Positions 7,795-16,401 of a stretch of 17,225 nt of DNA are shown here, in pieces. The stretch spans positions 1 to 17,225 of the forward strand of contig JASLJC010000121.1 in assembly GCA_030152585.1 (NCBI GenBank). The letters are read 5' to 3'. The notes beneath the pieces are model-generated. The model did no database searches, was not told the origin of the DNA, and worked only from the letters and a program-made list of their open reading frames with translations. The stretch comes from Savagea sp. GTDB lineage: Bacteria > Bacillota > Bacilli > Bacillales_A > Planococcaceae. The position numbers and the translations under genes are program-made. Position 1 is the stretch's first letter. Each line of letters begins with the position of its first letter.

Positions 7795-8316
7795 TTACGC
7801 TTCATCGTATGTTAAAATCGCGTGAATGTCGTAACCTTCGATTTTTTCGCGACCGTTTAAATACGCTAATTCAATTAAAAAGGCACACCCTGCTACAGTA
7901 CCTCCTAATTTTTCAACGAGATCGATTGTTGCTTTTACCGTACCACCTGTTGCGAGTAAATCGTCTACGATTAACACTCGTTGACCTGGCGTAATCGCAT
8001 CACGATGCATCGTTAAAATGTCTTTTCCGTACTCTAAGTCATATTCTACTTCTTCGACTTCACGTGGTAGTTTCCCTGGTTTTCTTACTGGTGCAAAACC
8101 GACTTCTAACGCATAGGCAACAGGACACCCTATAATAAAACCACGTGCTTCCGGACCAACGATAATATCGGCTTTCACTTCTTTGGCGTATTTTACAATT
8201 TCATCGGTTGCATACTTGTATGCTTCACCGTCATCCATTAACGTCGTAATATCTTTAAAGCTTACCCCCTCTTTCGGATAATCTTCTACGATTGTAATAT
8301 ATTGTTTTAAATCCAT
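7795..8316 (-). CDS. apt: Adenine phosphoribosyltransferase
   Basis: Purine salvage: adenine plus PRPP gives AMP and pyrophosphate; cytoplasmic. 173 residues from the chosen start, against about 170 in the family. Visible signatures are the N-terminal DYPKEGVSFKDITTLM, VGPEARGFIIGCPVAYAL near 54-71, and the PRPP-binding loop VLIVDDLLATGGT near 113-125. Two ATG codons are adjacent, at 8319 and 8316. I prefer 8316, since MDLKQY is the family start and the GGAAG site is then 7 nt away; 8319 would add one Met and give an ATGA overlap with the recJ stop. Either way the gene is coupled to recJ. A terminator follows 30 nt after the stop. Confidence 0.96.
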   Translation of the reverse strand: MDLKQYITIVEDYPKEGVSFKDITTLMDDGEAYKYATDEIVKYAKEVKADIIVGPEARGFIIGCPVAYALEVGFAPVRKPGKLPREVEEVEYDLEYGKDILTMHRDAITPGQRVLIVDDLLATGGTVKATIDLVEKLGGTVAGCAFLIELAYLNGREKIEGYDIHAILTYDEA

Positions 8317-10637
8317 CATTCGTCTTCCTTTCCATTGTCATACTGAATCGATAACCAATTTTTCAATTCAGTCGATGGGCTATACACGAGCGCTTCTTCT
8401 AATGCGATTGTTTGTTCTCGCTTCGCATACGTCGGCGCTTTTGTTAATGCTTGTTTTTGCTTTACCTCTTGTAGTTGTACGAGATCTCCTTCTATCGTAA
8501 CAAATTGTAGGTCAAAAAACACCTGCAACATGAAATCAAACCGTTCTTCTTTCCACTTAAAATGGTGAAGAACGACTCGTTTATCTCGCGTTAATGAAAA
8601 TGGATTACGGCGCTTGAGCGTAAGGTACAATTGACTAAACTGTTCGCGACTTGGCATTCCTTCATAATAAAGCGAGTGCGGCATATAAAAGTGCGCATAA
8701 ATCCGCGATGGCTGTAACATTTTAATGAGCGTACTGAGTTGTTCTTTCGTTTGGGGCAAATCAATTAAAACGAGTGGTTCATTTTTTGCTTTTTCAATAT
8801 CGAGTTCTTCTACGTACGTCGTCTTCGCAAGGTTTGGCTTCCATACTGGCATCGTTTCTTCTCTAAAGGCAACCCAATGGGCGTTTTCTGGTACAGTAGA
8901 TGCCCACCGATCGACTTTTCGAATTCCTCGTACATCGAACAATTGCCAATTATCACTTCGAACGTCACGCAAAATGAGTTGTGGATTTTTATTTCCGTTC
9001 CATTCATTCACATCCAATTCACCGATAAACGAATACGTAATATCTTCCGTCATTTCAAGTGCACGACGACCTTCTCTAAATCCAATTACATCGAGCGTTT
9101 CATTTCCATCTACAATTTGAAATTTCAAATGACTTTTATCTTGACCGATTTGACGAACGTTTTGCACTTTAACATCTTCAATTAAATAAACAGGTCGCTC
9201 GAAATTCATTCCGAAAGGACGGAGTTGTTCGAGTCCTTCTAAATGTTCGACTGTAATTTCATTTAATGTCACTGGAACGTCTACGAGCTCTTTTGGAATA
9301 AAGTCATCTTCTGTTAATTTTTGTGTCGCTCGTTCTTCGAATCGTATTTGAAACGTTTCGAATTGATCGAGTGCTATCGTCATTCCTGCTGCCATTTCAT
9401 GTCCACCAAATTGTTCAATTACATCTGACATTTCAGCTAACGTATCGTACAGATGAAAATGTTCAATACTCCGAGCAGAACCTTTTGCAATTTGTTTTTC
9501 CCGGTCAATTCCTAGTACGATTGTCGGACGATGAAACTCTTCTACGAGACGACTCGCAACGATTCCTACAATCCCTGGATTCCAACCTTCTTTAGCGACG
9601 ACGATACTCGAACCTAAAGGTTGTTGTGCTACGATTTGAATCGCTTCTTGTACTGCTTGATTTACGAGTTCTTTTCTTTCTTCGTTCATCTGTTTCATTT
9701 TCTCAATCGACACGCGCGCTTCTTCTTCCGTTTCTGCGATTAACGCTTGAACGGCTATCGTCGCTTCTTGTAGACGCCCCGGTGCATTTAACTGTGGACC
9801 AAATTGAAAGCCGATCGTTTCTTCGTTGAAATCACTAATCCGTAATTCGTTCACTTCACAAAATGCATTCGCTGCTGGCAAAACACCTTTACGCAACGCT
9901 TCAAGACCTTTTCGAACGATCCAACGATTTTCATCGATTAATGGAACTAAATCAGCGACCGTTCCGATTGCCGCATATGCTAAAAACGGCTCAAGAGAAT
10001 CTTGAATAAGTGCTTGTGATAATTTTAATGCAACTCCTACTCCTGCAAGCTCTCCGAAAGGATAATTTCCTTCAGGGTGACGAGGGTGTAAAATAACATT
10101 GGCATTCGGTAGCGTTTCACCAATTTCATGGTGATCAGTTAAAATGACATCGCACCCTCGATCTCTTGCGTGTTGAATGGCTTCAACTGCTGAAATCCCA
10201 TTATCCACTGTAATGATTAATTGTGTTCCCGCGTCTATTAACTCGTCAAATAAAGCGATATTCGGTCCATATCCGTGAATGAAACGATTCGGTATCGCAT
10301 AGTCGACACGTGCTCCCATCTCTTTTAACGTTCGATAGATGAGGGACGTACTCGTCACACCGTCTGCATCGTAATCACCGTATACTGTAATGTGTTGTCC
10401 TGTATCGATTGCTTCATCGATCATTTGCACTGCTTGCTCCATTCCATACATTGAATAAGGATCATGCGGTTGTTGTTGATCAATCGACAAGAAATCACAA
10501 ATCGCATCGACAGACTCGAACGAACGAGAAGCTAATATTTTGGCATGAATGGCAGGTAACTGGCAACGCTCCATAATTGTTTGTACGAGTTTTTCGTCCG
10601 GACGTTCAATTATCCATTTCTTTTTAGACTGAATCAT
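8316..10637 (-). CDS. recJ: Single-stranded-DNA-specific exonuclease RecJ
   Basis: 5'-3' exonuclease on single-stranded DNA, used in recombinational and mismatch repair; cytoplasmic. 773 residues, similar to other Bacillales RecJ. The DHH phosphoesterase core shows YGDYDADGVTSTSLI near 83 and the namesake TDHHEIG near 165, with several metal-binding Asp and His residues. DHHA1 follows, with GWNPGIVGIVASRL near 353 and GGHEMAAGM near 413, then an OB-fold and a C-terminal extension typical of the Firmicute form. The start at 10637 overlaps the yrvD stop (ATGA) and has AAAGGATG upstream. A 10-bp tandem duplication forms this junction. Third-position usage resembles its neighbours. Confidence 0.96.
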   Translation of the reverse strand: MIQSKKKWIIERPDEKLVQTIMERCQLPAIHAKILASRSFESVDAICDFLSIDQQQPHDPYSMYGMEQAVQMIDEAIDTGQHITVYGDYDADGVTSTSLIYRTLKEMGARVDYAIPNRFIHGYGPNIALFDELIDAGTQLIITVDNGISAVEAIQHARDRGCDVILTDHHEIGETLPNANVILHPRHPEGNYPFGELAGVGVALKLSQALIQDSLEPFLAYAAIGTVADLVPLIDENRWIVRKGLEALRKGVLPAANAFCEVNELRISDFNEETIGFQFGPQLNAPGRLQEATIAVQALIAETEEEARVSIEKMKQMNEERKELVNQAVQEAIQIVAQQPLGSSIVVAKEGWNPGIVGIVASRLVEEFHRPTIVLGIDREKQIAKGSARSIEHFHLYDTLAEMSDVIEQFGGHEMAAGMTIALDQFETFQIRFEERATQKLTEDDFIPKELVDVPVTLNEITVEHLEGLEQLRPFGMNFERPVYLIEDVKVQNVRQIGQDKSHLKFQIVDGNETLDVIGFREGRRALEMTEDITYSFIGELDVNEWNGNKNPQLILRDVRSDNWQLFDVRGIRKVDRWASTVPENAHWVAFREETMPVWKPNLAKTTYVEELDIEKAKNEPLVLIDLPQTKEQLSTLIKMLQPSRIYAHFYMPHSLYYEGMPSREQFSQLYLTLKRRNPFSLTRDKRVVLHHFKWKEERFDFMLQVFFDLQFVTIEGDLVQLQEVKQKQALTKAPTYAKREQTIALEEALVYSPSTELKNWLSIQYDNGKEDE

Positions 10638-10647
10638 ACTGAATCAT
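10628..10647. repeat. Perfect 10-bp tandem duplication at the yrvD/recJ junction
   Basis: ACTGAATCAT occurs twice with no gap (10628-10637 and 10638-10647). On the minus strand this reads ATGATTCAGT twice. The downstream copy begins with the recJ ATG. The other copy begins within the ribosome-site region and encodes the end of yrvD. Confidence 0.95.
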
Positions 10648-11008
10648 CCTTTCGATTGTGCATGACATCATATTGCTGCTCGATTCCTTCCGCTTCGTCT
10701 ACCGTTTCAATAATAGGGGTATCGACAACTTTATCGTGATAACGATATTTTTTCACTTCGCGTTCGAGTTGTTCAATGTGTTCTTTTTGCTGACGTGTCG
10801 TTCGTTTTAATTCGAAATGTTTATACAATGCATAAAAACCACTGACAATCGCTCCAACAAGTGCCGATCCTAAAATGACGAGGACGAGCGGAAACTGCAC
10901 AGCACCGAACCCGAAATTAACACGTACAGGATTCATATTCATAATCGCAAATATCGTGATAACGATAGCGAATAATAAACTTACGATCCATGACCATTGA
11001 TACTTCAT
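10634..11008 (-). CDS. yrvD: Small LapA-domain (DUF1049) membrane protein, YrvD-like
   Basis: 124 residues with two predicted transmembrane segments (about 6-25 and 38-60: WIVSLLFAIVITIFAIMN and FPLVLVILGSALVGAIVSGF), separated by the NMNPVRVNFGFG stretch typical of LapA/DUF1049 proteins. A charged, probably coiled-coil tail follows (KRTTRQQKEHIEQLEREVKK). The exact function is unknown; enterobacterial LapA takes part in LPS assembly, which cannot apply to a Gram-positive cell. The ATG at 11008 is chosen for its AAAGGAG site 8 nt upstream. An earlier ATG at 11047 overlaps the -10 box and has no room for a leader. Sits between secDF and recJ, as YrvD does in B. subtilis; overlaps recJ by 4 nt. 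Confidence 0.88.
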   Translation of the reverse strand: MKYQWSWIVSLLFAIVITIFAIMNMNPVRVNFGFGAVQFPLVLVILGSALVGAIVSGFYALYKHFELKRTTRQQKEHIEQLEREVKKYRYHDKVVDTPIIETVDEAEGIEQQYDVMHNRKDDSV

Positions 11009-11038
11009 TTTAAAAACTCCTTTCACTTCTTTCCTTTC

Positions 11039-11044
11039 ATTATA
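11039..11044 (-). promoter_or_regulatory. Candidate -10 box of the yrvD-recJ-apt operon
   Basis: A perfect TATAAT on the minus strand lies 30 nt before the yrvD ATG and just downstream of the secDF terminator. The sequence 17-18 bp upstream (GTCAGG or GGTCAG) is a poor -35, so the promoter is likely but not certain. Confidence 0.6.
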
Positions 11045-11137
11045 CATGGAAAACTAAATAACCTGACCGTTTCTTCTTCATTCTTTTTTAAAATAAACAT
11101 GACAATATGAGTTACAACAACTTATTTCCTTCATAAG

Positions 11138-11167
11138 AAAGGCGCACCTGTTTTCACAGATGCGCCT
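11138..11167 (-). terminator. Terminator of secDF
   Basis: Starting 12 nt after the secDF stop, AGGCGCATCTGT can pair with ACAGGTGCGCCT (11167-11156 with 11151-11140) with one mismatch and a 4-nt loop. TTTCTT follows on the minus strand, a modest T run. It separates comN-secDF from the yrvD promoter. Confidence 0.8.
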
Positions 11168-11179
11168 GTTTGTATCTTT

Positions 11180-13450
11180 TTAAACGAGTGGTTCGTCGGA
11201 TCCCCATTTTTTCTTCTCTTTATTCACATCGAGAGGTCCTTCTTTTTCAATTTGACGACTTTTTAAATCGAACCAAATTTGAGCGGAAATGAAAATCGAT
11301 GAATACGTTCCGGCAAGTAAACCGATTAAAAGTGCCATTGAGAATGGACGAATTGGTTCTGCTCCTAAGAAAATGAGAGCGAGAACGACGAAAATAACAG
11401 TTAATACCGTATTGACTGATCGTCCAAGCGTTTGACGTAACGATTTATTGACAATCATTGCTAATCGTTCACGGTCTTTGACACGTCCAATACGTGATAA
11501 GTTTTCACGAATACGGTCAAATGTAACAATGGTGTCGTTAATCGAATAACCGACAATCGTCAATACTGCTGCGATGAACGTAATGTCGACTTCAAAACGG
11601 AAAATACTAAATAGCGCAATCATAAAGAAAGCGTCATGCATTAAACCGATAATTGAAGCTACACCCATACGCCACTCAAAACGGAATGCGACGTAAATAA
11701 TAATTCCGAGTGATGCGATCATTAATGCATAAATCGCGTTTTTCGCTAACTCTTTTCCAACTGTTGGTGAAACAGTTGAAACGTTCGGTTCTGAACCGTA
11801 AATTTCATGTAATGTCGCTTTTAACGTCTTCACTTCTTCTTGTGAAAATTCTTCTTTAAAACGAACGACACCGATTTCACCTTTGTCACCTGATGTTACG
11901 ATATCACTCACTTCATGGCCTAACGCTTCTACTTCTTTTTGTAACTGTTCTACTTTAACAGGCTCTTTCGACATCACTTCTACACGTGTACCGCTCGAGA
12001 AGTCGATACCTAAGTTCAATTTAAAGACGAGTAACATGACAAGACCTGCTACTAATAAAACAGTCGAAATCGTGTAGTATCGTTTTCGCGTATTAACAAA
12101 ATCAAAACGGTCAAACTTCGTCGTTAAGTCTAGCGTATCAATTCCTTCTTCAATACGGTGGACACGGTCTTTGGAAATGCCAAACCATGATGTTTTTCCA
12201 TCGAGTGCCCCACTTTTGACGAGAAGTCCAAGTAATACACGTGAACCCCATACAGCTGTTAAGAAACTCGTTAAAATACTAATAATTAACATCGTTGCGA
12301 AACCTTTAACTGAACTTGTACCGAAGAAGAATAATACTCCTGCAGCAAGTAACGTTGTAATGTTCGCATCTAATATTGCCGTAAATGAGTTTTTCGCTCC
12401 TGTTTTGAAAGCAGATTTTACTGATTTACCGACACGTAATTCTTCACGAATACGTTCGTACATTAAAATATTCGCATCGACAGCCATACCGACCCCGAGC
12501 ATTAACGCAGCAATTCCTGGTAATGTTAAGACACCGTTAATTAATGTAAATACGAGTAAAATGATATAAATATATACCGATAACGTCACGACCGCTACGA
12601 GTCCTGGTACGCGGTAATACAATACCATGTAAACAAAGATTAAAGCGATACCGACAATTCCTGCAAGTACTGTTTTATCTAACGCTTGCTCTCCGAATTG
12701 TGCTCCAACAGATGTTGAATAAATTTCTTCTAGATGCACCGGTAAAGCTCCTGCGTTCAAAATACCTGCTAAGTGTTTCGCTTCTTCTACTGTAAAGCTA
12801 CCTGAAATTTCAACATTAGAAGAATGAATCGGTCCCTTTACACTTGGTGCTGAAATATATTTCGGATTATCTTTTGAAATTTCTGTGGCAAATGAATCGA
12901 CACCTTCTTCAAAATCTAACCAAATAACCATTACATTATTCGGTGCTTTACGTGCAATTTCTGTCGTCACTTCACCGAATTTATTCGCATCTTTCATTTC
13001 AAGTGTAACGATCGGTTGCCCTGTATCGTTAAAACTTTCACGTGCTTTTCCTTCTTTTAAGTCATTACCGTCTAATACGAGATTATCTTCATAATCACGA
13101 AACGTTAAATTCGCTTGCGTCGAAAGTAAATCACGTGCAGACTGTTGATCTTCAACACCTGCTAATTGAACACGAATACGGTTGTTTGATTCAACTTGAA
13201 TATTCGGTTCACTTACACCGAGGACGTCTACACGGCTACGTAATGCATCTGCTGTGTCACTTACGACTTTTTCGGTAATTTTTTTATTGTCACCTTTTAA
13301 AGGCTCTACTTGATAAAGAACTTCGAATCCACCTTGTAAATCAAGGCCTAAGTTCACATCTTTTACTATCGGTTTGTACGTCATCCCAATCGTCGTAAAA
13401 AATAGTACGACGAGTAAGAAAAAGGCGACGATACGACCTCTTGTTTTCAT
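11180..13450 (-). CDS. secDF: Fused protein-export membrane protein SecDF
   Basis: Uses the proton gradient to help pull proteins through SecYEG on the outer face. 756 residues, SecD and SecF in one chain as in Bacillus and Staphylococcus. One N-terminal membrane segment (about 8-25) is followed by the D1 motif NLGLDLQGGFEVLYQV and a large extracytoplasmic P1 domain. Five membrane segments follow, with the conserved Asp in GVGMAVDANILMYERIREEL near 320. The SecF half starts near 460 (LGIDFSSGTRVEV) and repeats the plan, with GYSINDTIVTFDRIREN near 635. The tail is charged. The ATG at 13450 is chosen, with AGGAGG 9 nt upstream; the ATG at 13468 would include that ribosome site. Follows comN by 54 nt and probably shares its transcript. 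Confidence 0.97.
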   Translation of the reverse strand: MKTRGRIVAFFLLVVLFFTTIGMTYKPIVKDVNLGLDLQGGFEVLYQVEPLKGDNKKITEKVVSDTADALRSRVDVLGVSEPNIQVESNNRIRVQLAGVEDQQSARDLLSTQANLTFRDYEDNLVLDGNDLKEGKARESFNDTGQPIVTLEMKDANKFGEVTTEIARKAPNNVMVIWLDFEEGVDSFATEISKDNPKYISAPSVKGPIHSSNVEISGSFTVEEAKHLAGILNAGALPVHLEEIYSTSVGAQFGEQALDKTVLAGIVGIALIFVYMVLYYRVPGLVAVVTLSVYIYIILLVFTLINGVLTLPGIAALMLGVGMAVDANILMYERIREELRVGKSVKSAFKTGAKNSFTAILDANITTLLAAGVLFFFGTSSVKGFATMLIISILTSFLTAVWGSRVLLGLLVKSGALDGKTSWFGISKDRVHRIEEGIDTLDLTTKFDRFDFVNTRKRYYTISTVLLVAGLVMLLVFKLNLGIDFSSGTRVEVMSKEPVKVEQLQKEVEALGHEVSDIVTSGDKGEIGVVRFKEEFSQEEVKTLKATLHEIYGSEPNVSTVSPTVGKELAKNAIYALMIASLGIIIYVAFRFEWRMGVASIIGLMHDAFFMIALFSIFRFEVDITFIAAVLTIVGYSINDTIVTFDRIRENLSRIGRVKDRERLAMIVNKSLRQTLGRSVNTVLTVIFVVLALIFLGAEPIRPFSMALLIGLLAGTYSSIFISAQIWFDLKSRQIEKEGPLDVNKEKKKWGSDEPLV

Positions 13451-13504
13451 ATATTCGTTCCTCCTCATACGATATCCGCATGTTTTTTAACATATGTAGC
13501 GTTT

Positions 13505-13822
13505 TTACTGTGATGGATTTTGTGGCGCTAACAGAACTGCTAACTCTTCGTCATTGAGATGAGGGTGTGTTGGCTTCACGTAATCTCCTTGTAGTAGATC
13601 GCTCGTATATGTTTCAACGTCTGCTGAAGATACTTTCATAATATCTCGGACGATTTGATGAATCGGTAATTTGTCTAATTTTTTCGTTTCCCAAAATAAC
13701 ATTTGACAAACGTTCCATACGTCTTTTTCAGTCACTTGATTGAGTTTATACATACGTAGCTCTTCTACTTTACTCCGAAGAGCAGGTTCTACTTTTTGAA
13801 ACAATTGCTCATTGTTCATCAT
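13505..13822 (-). CDS. comN: ComN-like post-transcriptional regulator
   Basis: 105 residues, soluble, no membrane segment. It looks like the ComN/YrzD family (about 98 residues in B. subtilis), which lies directly upstream of secDF there too. Visible family-like stretches are SKVEELRMYKLNQVTEKDVWNV and HQIVRDIMKVSSADVETYTSDLLQGDY. In B. subtilis ComN acts post-transcriptionally on comE competence mRNA and is placed at division sites by DivIVA; transfer of that role here is inference. Two ATGs are adjacent; 13822 is used because AAGGAG then lies 7 nt away, while 13819 would give 10 nt. A terminator separates it from yajC and no clear promoter of its own was found. Confidence 0.85.
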   Translation of the reverse strand: MMNNEQLFQKVEPALRSKVEELRMYKLNQVTEKDVWNVCQMLFWETKKLDKLPIHQIVRDIMKVSSADVETYTSDLLQGDYVKPTHPHLNDEELAVLLAPQNPSQ

Positions 13823-13850
13823 ACGCTCGCTCCTTCACAGGAAAATGGTA

Positions 13851-13880
13851 AAAAAAGTCGGTACGAGACCGACCTTTTTT
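13851..13880. terminator. Bidirectional terminator between yajC and comN
   Basis: GTCGGT (13857-13862) and ACCGAC (13868-13873) form a short G+C stem with a 5-nt loop. It is flanked by six A's (13851-13856) and six T's (13875-13880) that can extend it. On the minus strand it ends yajC, beginning 7 nt after its stop. Confidence 0.85.
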
Positions 13881-13887
13881 AGTTAAA

Positions 13888-14172
13888 TTACGCTGCGCCG
13901 TTGTCGTCTTTTTTCTCTAATACACTTGCGACAGCTTGGCGTGCAAACTGTACAGTTACGTTGTTTGCAACACGTAAATGAATCATTTCTTCATCTACTG
14001 CTTCAATCGTTCCTTTTAACCCGCCGACTGTCATAATGACGTCGCCACGGCTTAACGCGTCTTGCATTGCTTTCGTTTGCTTTTGACGCTTTTGAGCAGG
14101 ACGAATTAAAATAAACCACATTACACCAAAGATGATGACGAGTGGTAATATTGCTGCTAAAAATTCTTGCAT
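13888..14172 (-). CDS. yajC: Preprotein translocase subunit YajC
   Basis: Small single-span membrane protein that associates with SecDF. 94 residues. One N-terminal membrane helix (about 4-24, FLAAILPLVIIFGVMWFILI) leads into the hallmark IRPAQKRQKQTKAMQDAL. A cytoplasmic domain with GDVIMTVGGLKGTIEAVDEE and a short acidic tail follows. The ATG at 14172 has a GGAGGGG site 5 nt upstream. Lies 35 nt after tgt, the common order in Bacillales and many other bacteria, and two genes ahead of secDF, its functional partner. Confidence 0.96.
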   Translation of the reverse strand: MQEFLAAILPLVIIFGVMWFILIRPAQKRQKQTKAMQDALSRGDVIMTVGGLKGTIEAVDEEMIHLRVANNVTVQFARQAVASVLEKKDDNGAA

Positions 14173-14195
14173 GTTTTCCCCTCCGTTCCTCGTTC

Positions 14196-14201
14196 ATTAT
14201 A
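14196..14201 (-). promoter_or_regulatory. Candidate -10 box for yajC
   Basis: A TATAAT on the minus strand lies 23 nt before the yajC ATG. The matching -35 position (ATGCAA at 17 bp, three of six matches) would fall within the end of tgt. It could supply yajC independently of ruvB-queA-tgt. Confidence 0.45.
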
Positions 14202-14207
14202 CTAGAC

Positions 14208-15356
14208 TTAAAAGTTTTTTGCATTCGGTTTATTATAACCGTACTTTTCGAAAAATTGTTCGCGGAAATCTCCAAGTCGATCTTCACGAATCGCTTGACG
14301 AATTTGCTCCATCAAATGGATTAAAAAGTGTAAATTGTGAATCGTCGTTAAACGTAACCCTAAAATTTCGTCTGCTTTGATTAAATGGCGAATGTAAGCT
14401 CGGGTATAATTTTTACATGTGTAACAATCGCAATTTTCATCGAGTGGACGGAAATCTGTTTCATACTTTTTATTCCGAACGACAAGGCGTCCTTCACTCG
14501 TCATCAATGTTCCGTTTCGGGCAATTCGTGTCGGCAACACACAATCAAACATATCGATCCCTCGAATGACACCGTCAATTAGTGAATCAGGTGTTCCGAC
14601 TCCCATTAAGTAACGCGGCTTATCAAACGGTAATAAAGGAGTTGTAAATTCTAATACTTTATTCAATACGTCTTTCGGTTCTCCAACAGATAAACCACCG
14701 ATTGCATAACCTGGAAAATCAAGTGCAACGAGGTCTTGTGCACTTTGACGACGGAGGTCTTCAAACTCTCCACCTTGAACAATACCAAACAATGCTTGTT
14801 CATCTTTTCGTTCGTGAGCTTCTATACAACGTGCAGCCCAACGACTCGTTCGTTCTACTGATTTTTTCATATATTCATGTGTTGCCGGATATGGTGGACA
14901 TTCATCGAATGCCATCATAATGTCAGACCCTAAAATATTTTGAATTTCCATCGCTTTTTCAGGACTTAAAAATAACTTACTCCCATTTAAATGATGACGG
15001 AAATGTACACCTTCTTCTTCAATTTTACGGAATTTACTTAATGAAAAGACTTGGTAACCGCCTGAGTCTGTTAAAATCGGACGATCCCAGTTCATAAATT
15101 GATGCAATCCGCCCGCTTGCTTTATAACATCGGTTCCAGGACGTAACCATAAATGGTACGTATTGCTCAAAATAATACCTGCATTAATCGCTTTTAACTC
15201 TTCGGGTGTCATCGCTTTTACTGTCGCTTGCGTTCCGACAGGCATAAAGACTGGTGTTTCAAACGAGCCGTGCGGTGTATGAATAATTCCGAGTCGCGCC
15301 CCTGTTTGTTTACACGTTTTAATATGTTCATACCATACTGGTGGTTTGTTCGTCAT
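14208..15356 (-). CDS. tgt: tRNA-guanine transglycosylase
   Basis: Exchanges guanine-34 for preQ1 in the anticodon of tRNA-Asp, -Asn, -His and -Tyr, a step in queuosine formation. 382 residues, almost the same length and end (YGYNKPNAKNF) as the B. subtilis enzyme. Active-site Asp D97 is in TDSGGYQVFSL; Tyr instead of Phe after GG also occurs in the Zymomonas enzyme, where it stacks on the base. The nucleophile D271 lies in DMFDCVLPTRIARNG. Zinc ligands are C309, C311, C314 and H340. Starts 14 nt after the queA stop, with an AGGAAGGAAAG site; the product of Tgt is the substrate of QueA. Confidence 0.98.
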   Translation of the reverse strand: MTNKPPVWYEHIKTCKQTGARLGIIHTPHGSFETPVFMPVGTQATVKAMTPEELKAINAGIILSNTYHLWLRPGTDVIKQAGGLHQFMNWDRPILTDSGGYQVFSLSKFRKIEEEGVHFRHHLNGSKLFLSPEKAMEIQNILGSDIMMAFDECPPYPATHEYMKKSVERTSRWAARCIEAHERKDEQALFGIVQGGEFEDLRRQSAQDLVALDFPGYAIGGLSVGEPKDVLNKVLEFTTPLLPFDKPRYLMGVGTPDSLIDGVIRGIDMFDCVLPTRIARNGTLMTSEGRLVVRNKKYETDFRPLDENCDCYTCKNYTRAYIRHLIKADEILGLRLTTIHNLHFLIHLMEQIRQAIREDRLGDFREQFFEKYGYNKPNAKNF

Positions 15357-15370
15357 TTTATCTTTCCTTC

Positions 15371-16399
15371 CTATCGAATAAACATCGCATCACCAAAGCT
15401 AAAGAAACGATATTGTTCCTTCACTGCTTCTTCGTATGCGTTCATCATTATTTCTCGTGTACTTAATGTTGACACGAGCATTAACAACGTTGACTGTGGT
15501 AAATGAAAATTCGTTACTAATCCATCGACTACACGAAATTCATATCCGGGGTAAATGAATATATCCGTCCACCCATTACTTGCTACTATTTTTCCATCAT
15601 GTTGTTGCGCAACCGTTTCAAGCGTTCGTGTCGACGTCGTACCGACAGCGATAATACGATTTCCTTTTTGACGTGCTTCTTCAATAATCGATGCAGTTTC
15701 TTCACTGACATCATAATATTCTGAATGCATCGTATGTTCTTCTATTTTATCGACACTTACAGGACGAAATGTACCTAGTCCGACGTGTAACGTAATAAAT
15801 GTGACGTGAACTCCTTTTTGACGTAACGTTTCTAACATTTCTTCTGTAAAGTGAAGACCTGCTGTCGGCGCCGCTGCGCTCCCTCTTTCTTTCGCAAAAA
15901 CGGTTTGATACCGATCTTGATCGTCTAATGTTTCCGTAATATAAGGAGGGAGTGGCATTTCTCCTAATTGATCGAGCACTTCATAAAAAATACCTTCATA
16001 CAACATATCAAAAACACGTCCGCCTGTCGGTGTCACTTCTACGCATTTGGCACGTAGTTGACCGTCTCCGAAAGTTACAATGGTTCCTACTTTCACTCGC
16101 TTAGCAGGTTTTACGAGCGTTTCCCATCGATCGTCTCCTCTTTCTTTTAACAGAAGTACTTCTAAAGACGCACCGGTTCCTTCTTTTGTTCCGTAAAGAC
16201 GGGCAGGTAATACACGCGTATCATTTAATACGAGTACATCTCCTTTTTCCAACTCATTTAAAAGTGCAGGAAAGGTTTCATGTTGTAAAGTTCCTTTCAC
16301 TTTATCTACAATCATTAAACGACTCGCTGTACGATCTTTCAGCGGCGTTTGCGCAATGAGTTGTTCTGGTAAATCAAAATCAAAATCTTTTACATCCAT
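15371..16399 (-). CDS. queA: S-adenosylmethionine:tRNA ribosyltransferase-isomerase
   Basis: Transfers and isomerises the ribosyl part of SAM onto preQ1-34 in tRNA, giving epoxyqueuosine. 342 residues, the normal length. Recognisable stretches are MDVKDFDFDLPEQLIAQTP at the start, VLVLNDTRVLPARLYG near 54-69, the SAAAPTAGLHFTEEML block near 173-188, HVGLGTFRPV, and NFHLPQSTLLMLVSTL near 302-317. The ATG at 16399 has GAGG about 9 nt upstream inside the end of ruvB, and only 2 nt lie between the ruvB stop and this start. The product would still need an epoxyqueuosine reductase, which is not in the window. Confidence 0.98.
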   Translation of the reverse strand: MDVKDFDFDLPEQLIAQTPLKDRTASRLMIVDKVKGTLQHETFPALLNELEKGDVLVLNDTRVLPARLYGTKEGTGASLEVLLLKERGDDRWETLVKPAKRVKVGTIVTFGDGQLRAKCVEVTPTGGRVFDMLYEGIFYEVLDQLGEMPLPPYITETLDDQDRYQTVFAKERGSAAAPTAGLHFTEEMLETLRQKGVHVTFITLHVGLGTFRPVSVDKIEEHTMHSEYYDVSEETASIIEEARQKGNRIIAVGTTSTRTLETVAQQHDGKIVASNGWTDIFIYPGYEFRVVDGLVTNFHLPQSTLLMLVSTLSTREIMMNAYEEAVKEQYRFFSFGDAMFIR

Positions 16400-16401
16400 C
16401 C

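Noticed and set aside
8725..9185. Two overlapping plus-strand frames opposite recJ
   Set aside because: Antisense to the RecJ C-terminal region, with Ser/Phe-rich products typical of the reverse complement of a coding frame.
11009..11047. Upstream yrvD start at 11047
   Set aside because: The ATG overlaps the TATAAT box and lacks a ribosome site; the added residues are not part of a membrane or LapA-like segment.
13451..13468. Upstream secDF start at 13468
   Set aside because: Its first codons are the AGGAGG ribosome site itself; the ATG at 13450 is correctly spaced.
13823..13856. Possible comN promoter (TACCAT at 13850-13845)
   Set aside because: The matching -35 position falls in the terminator stem (GTCGGT) with almost no match to TTGACA.
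14003..14287. 94-codon minus-strand frame across the tgt/yajC junction
   Set aside because: Out of frame with both genes and built from their sequences; the tgt and yajC frames have clear family signatures.
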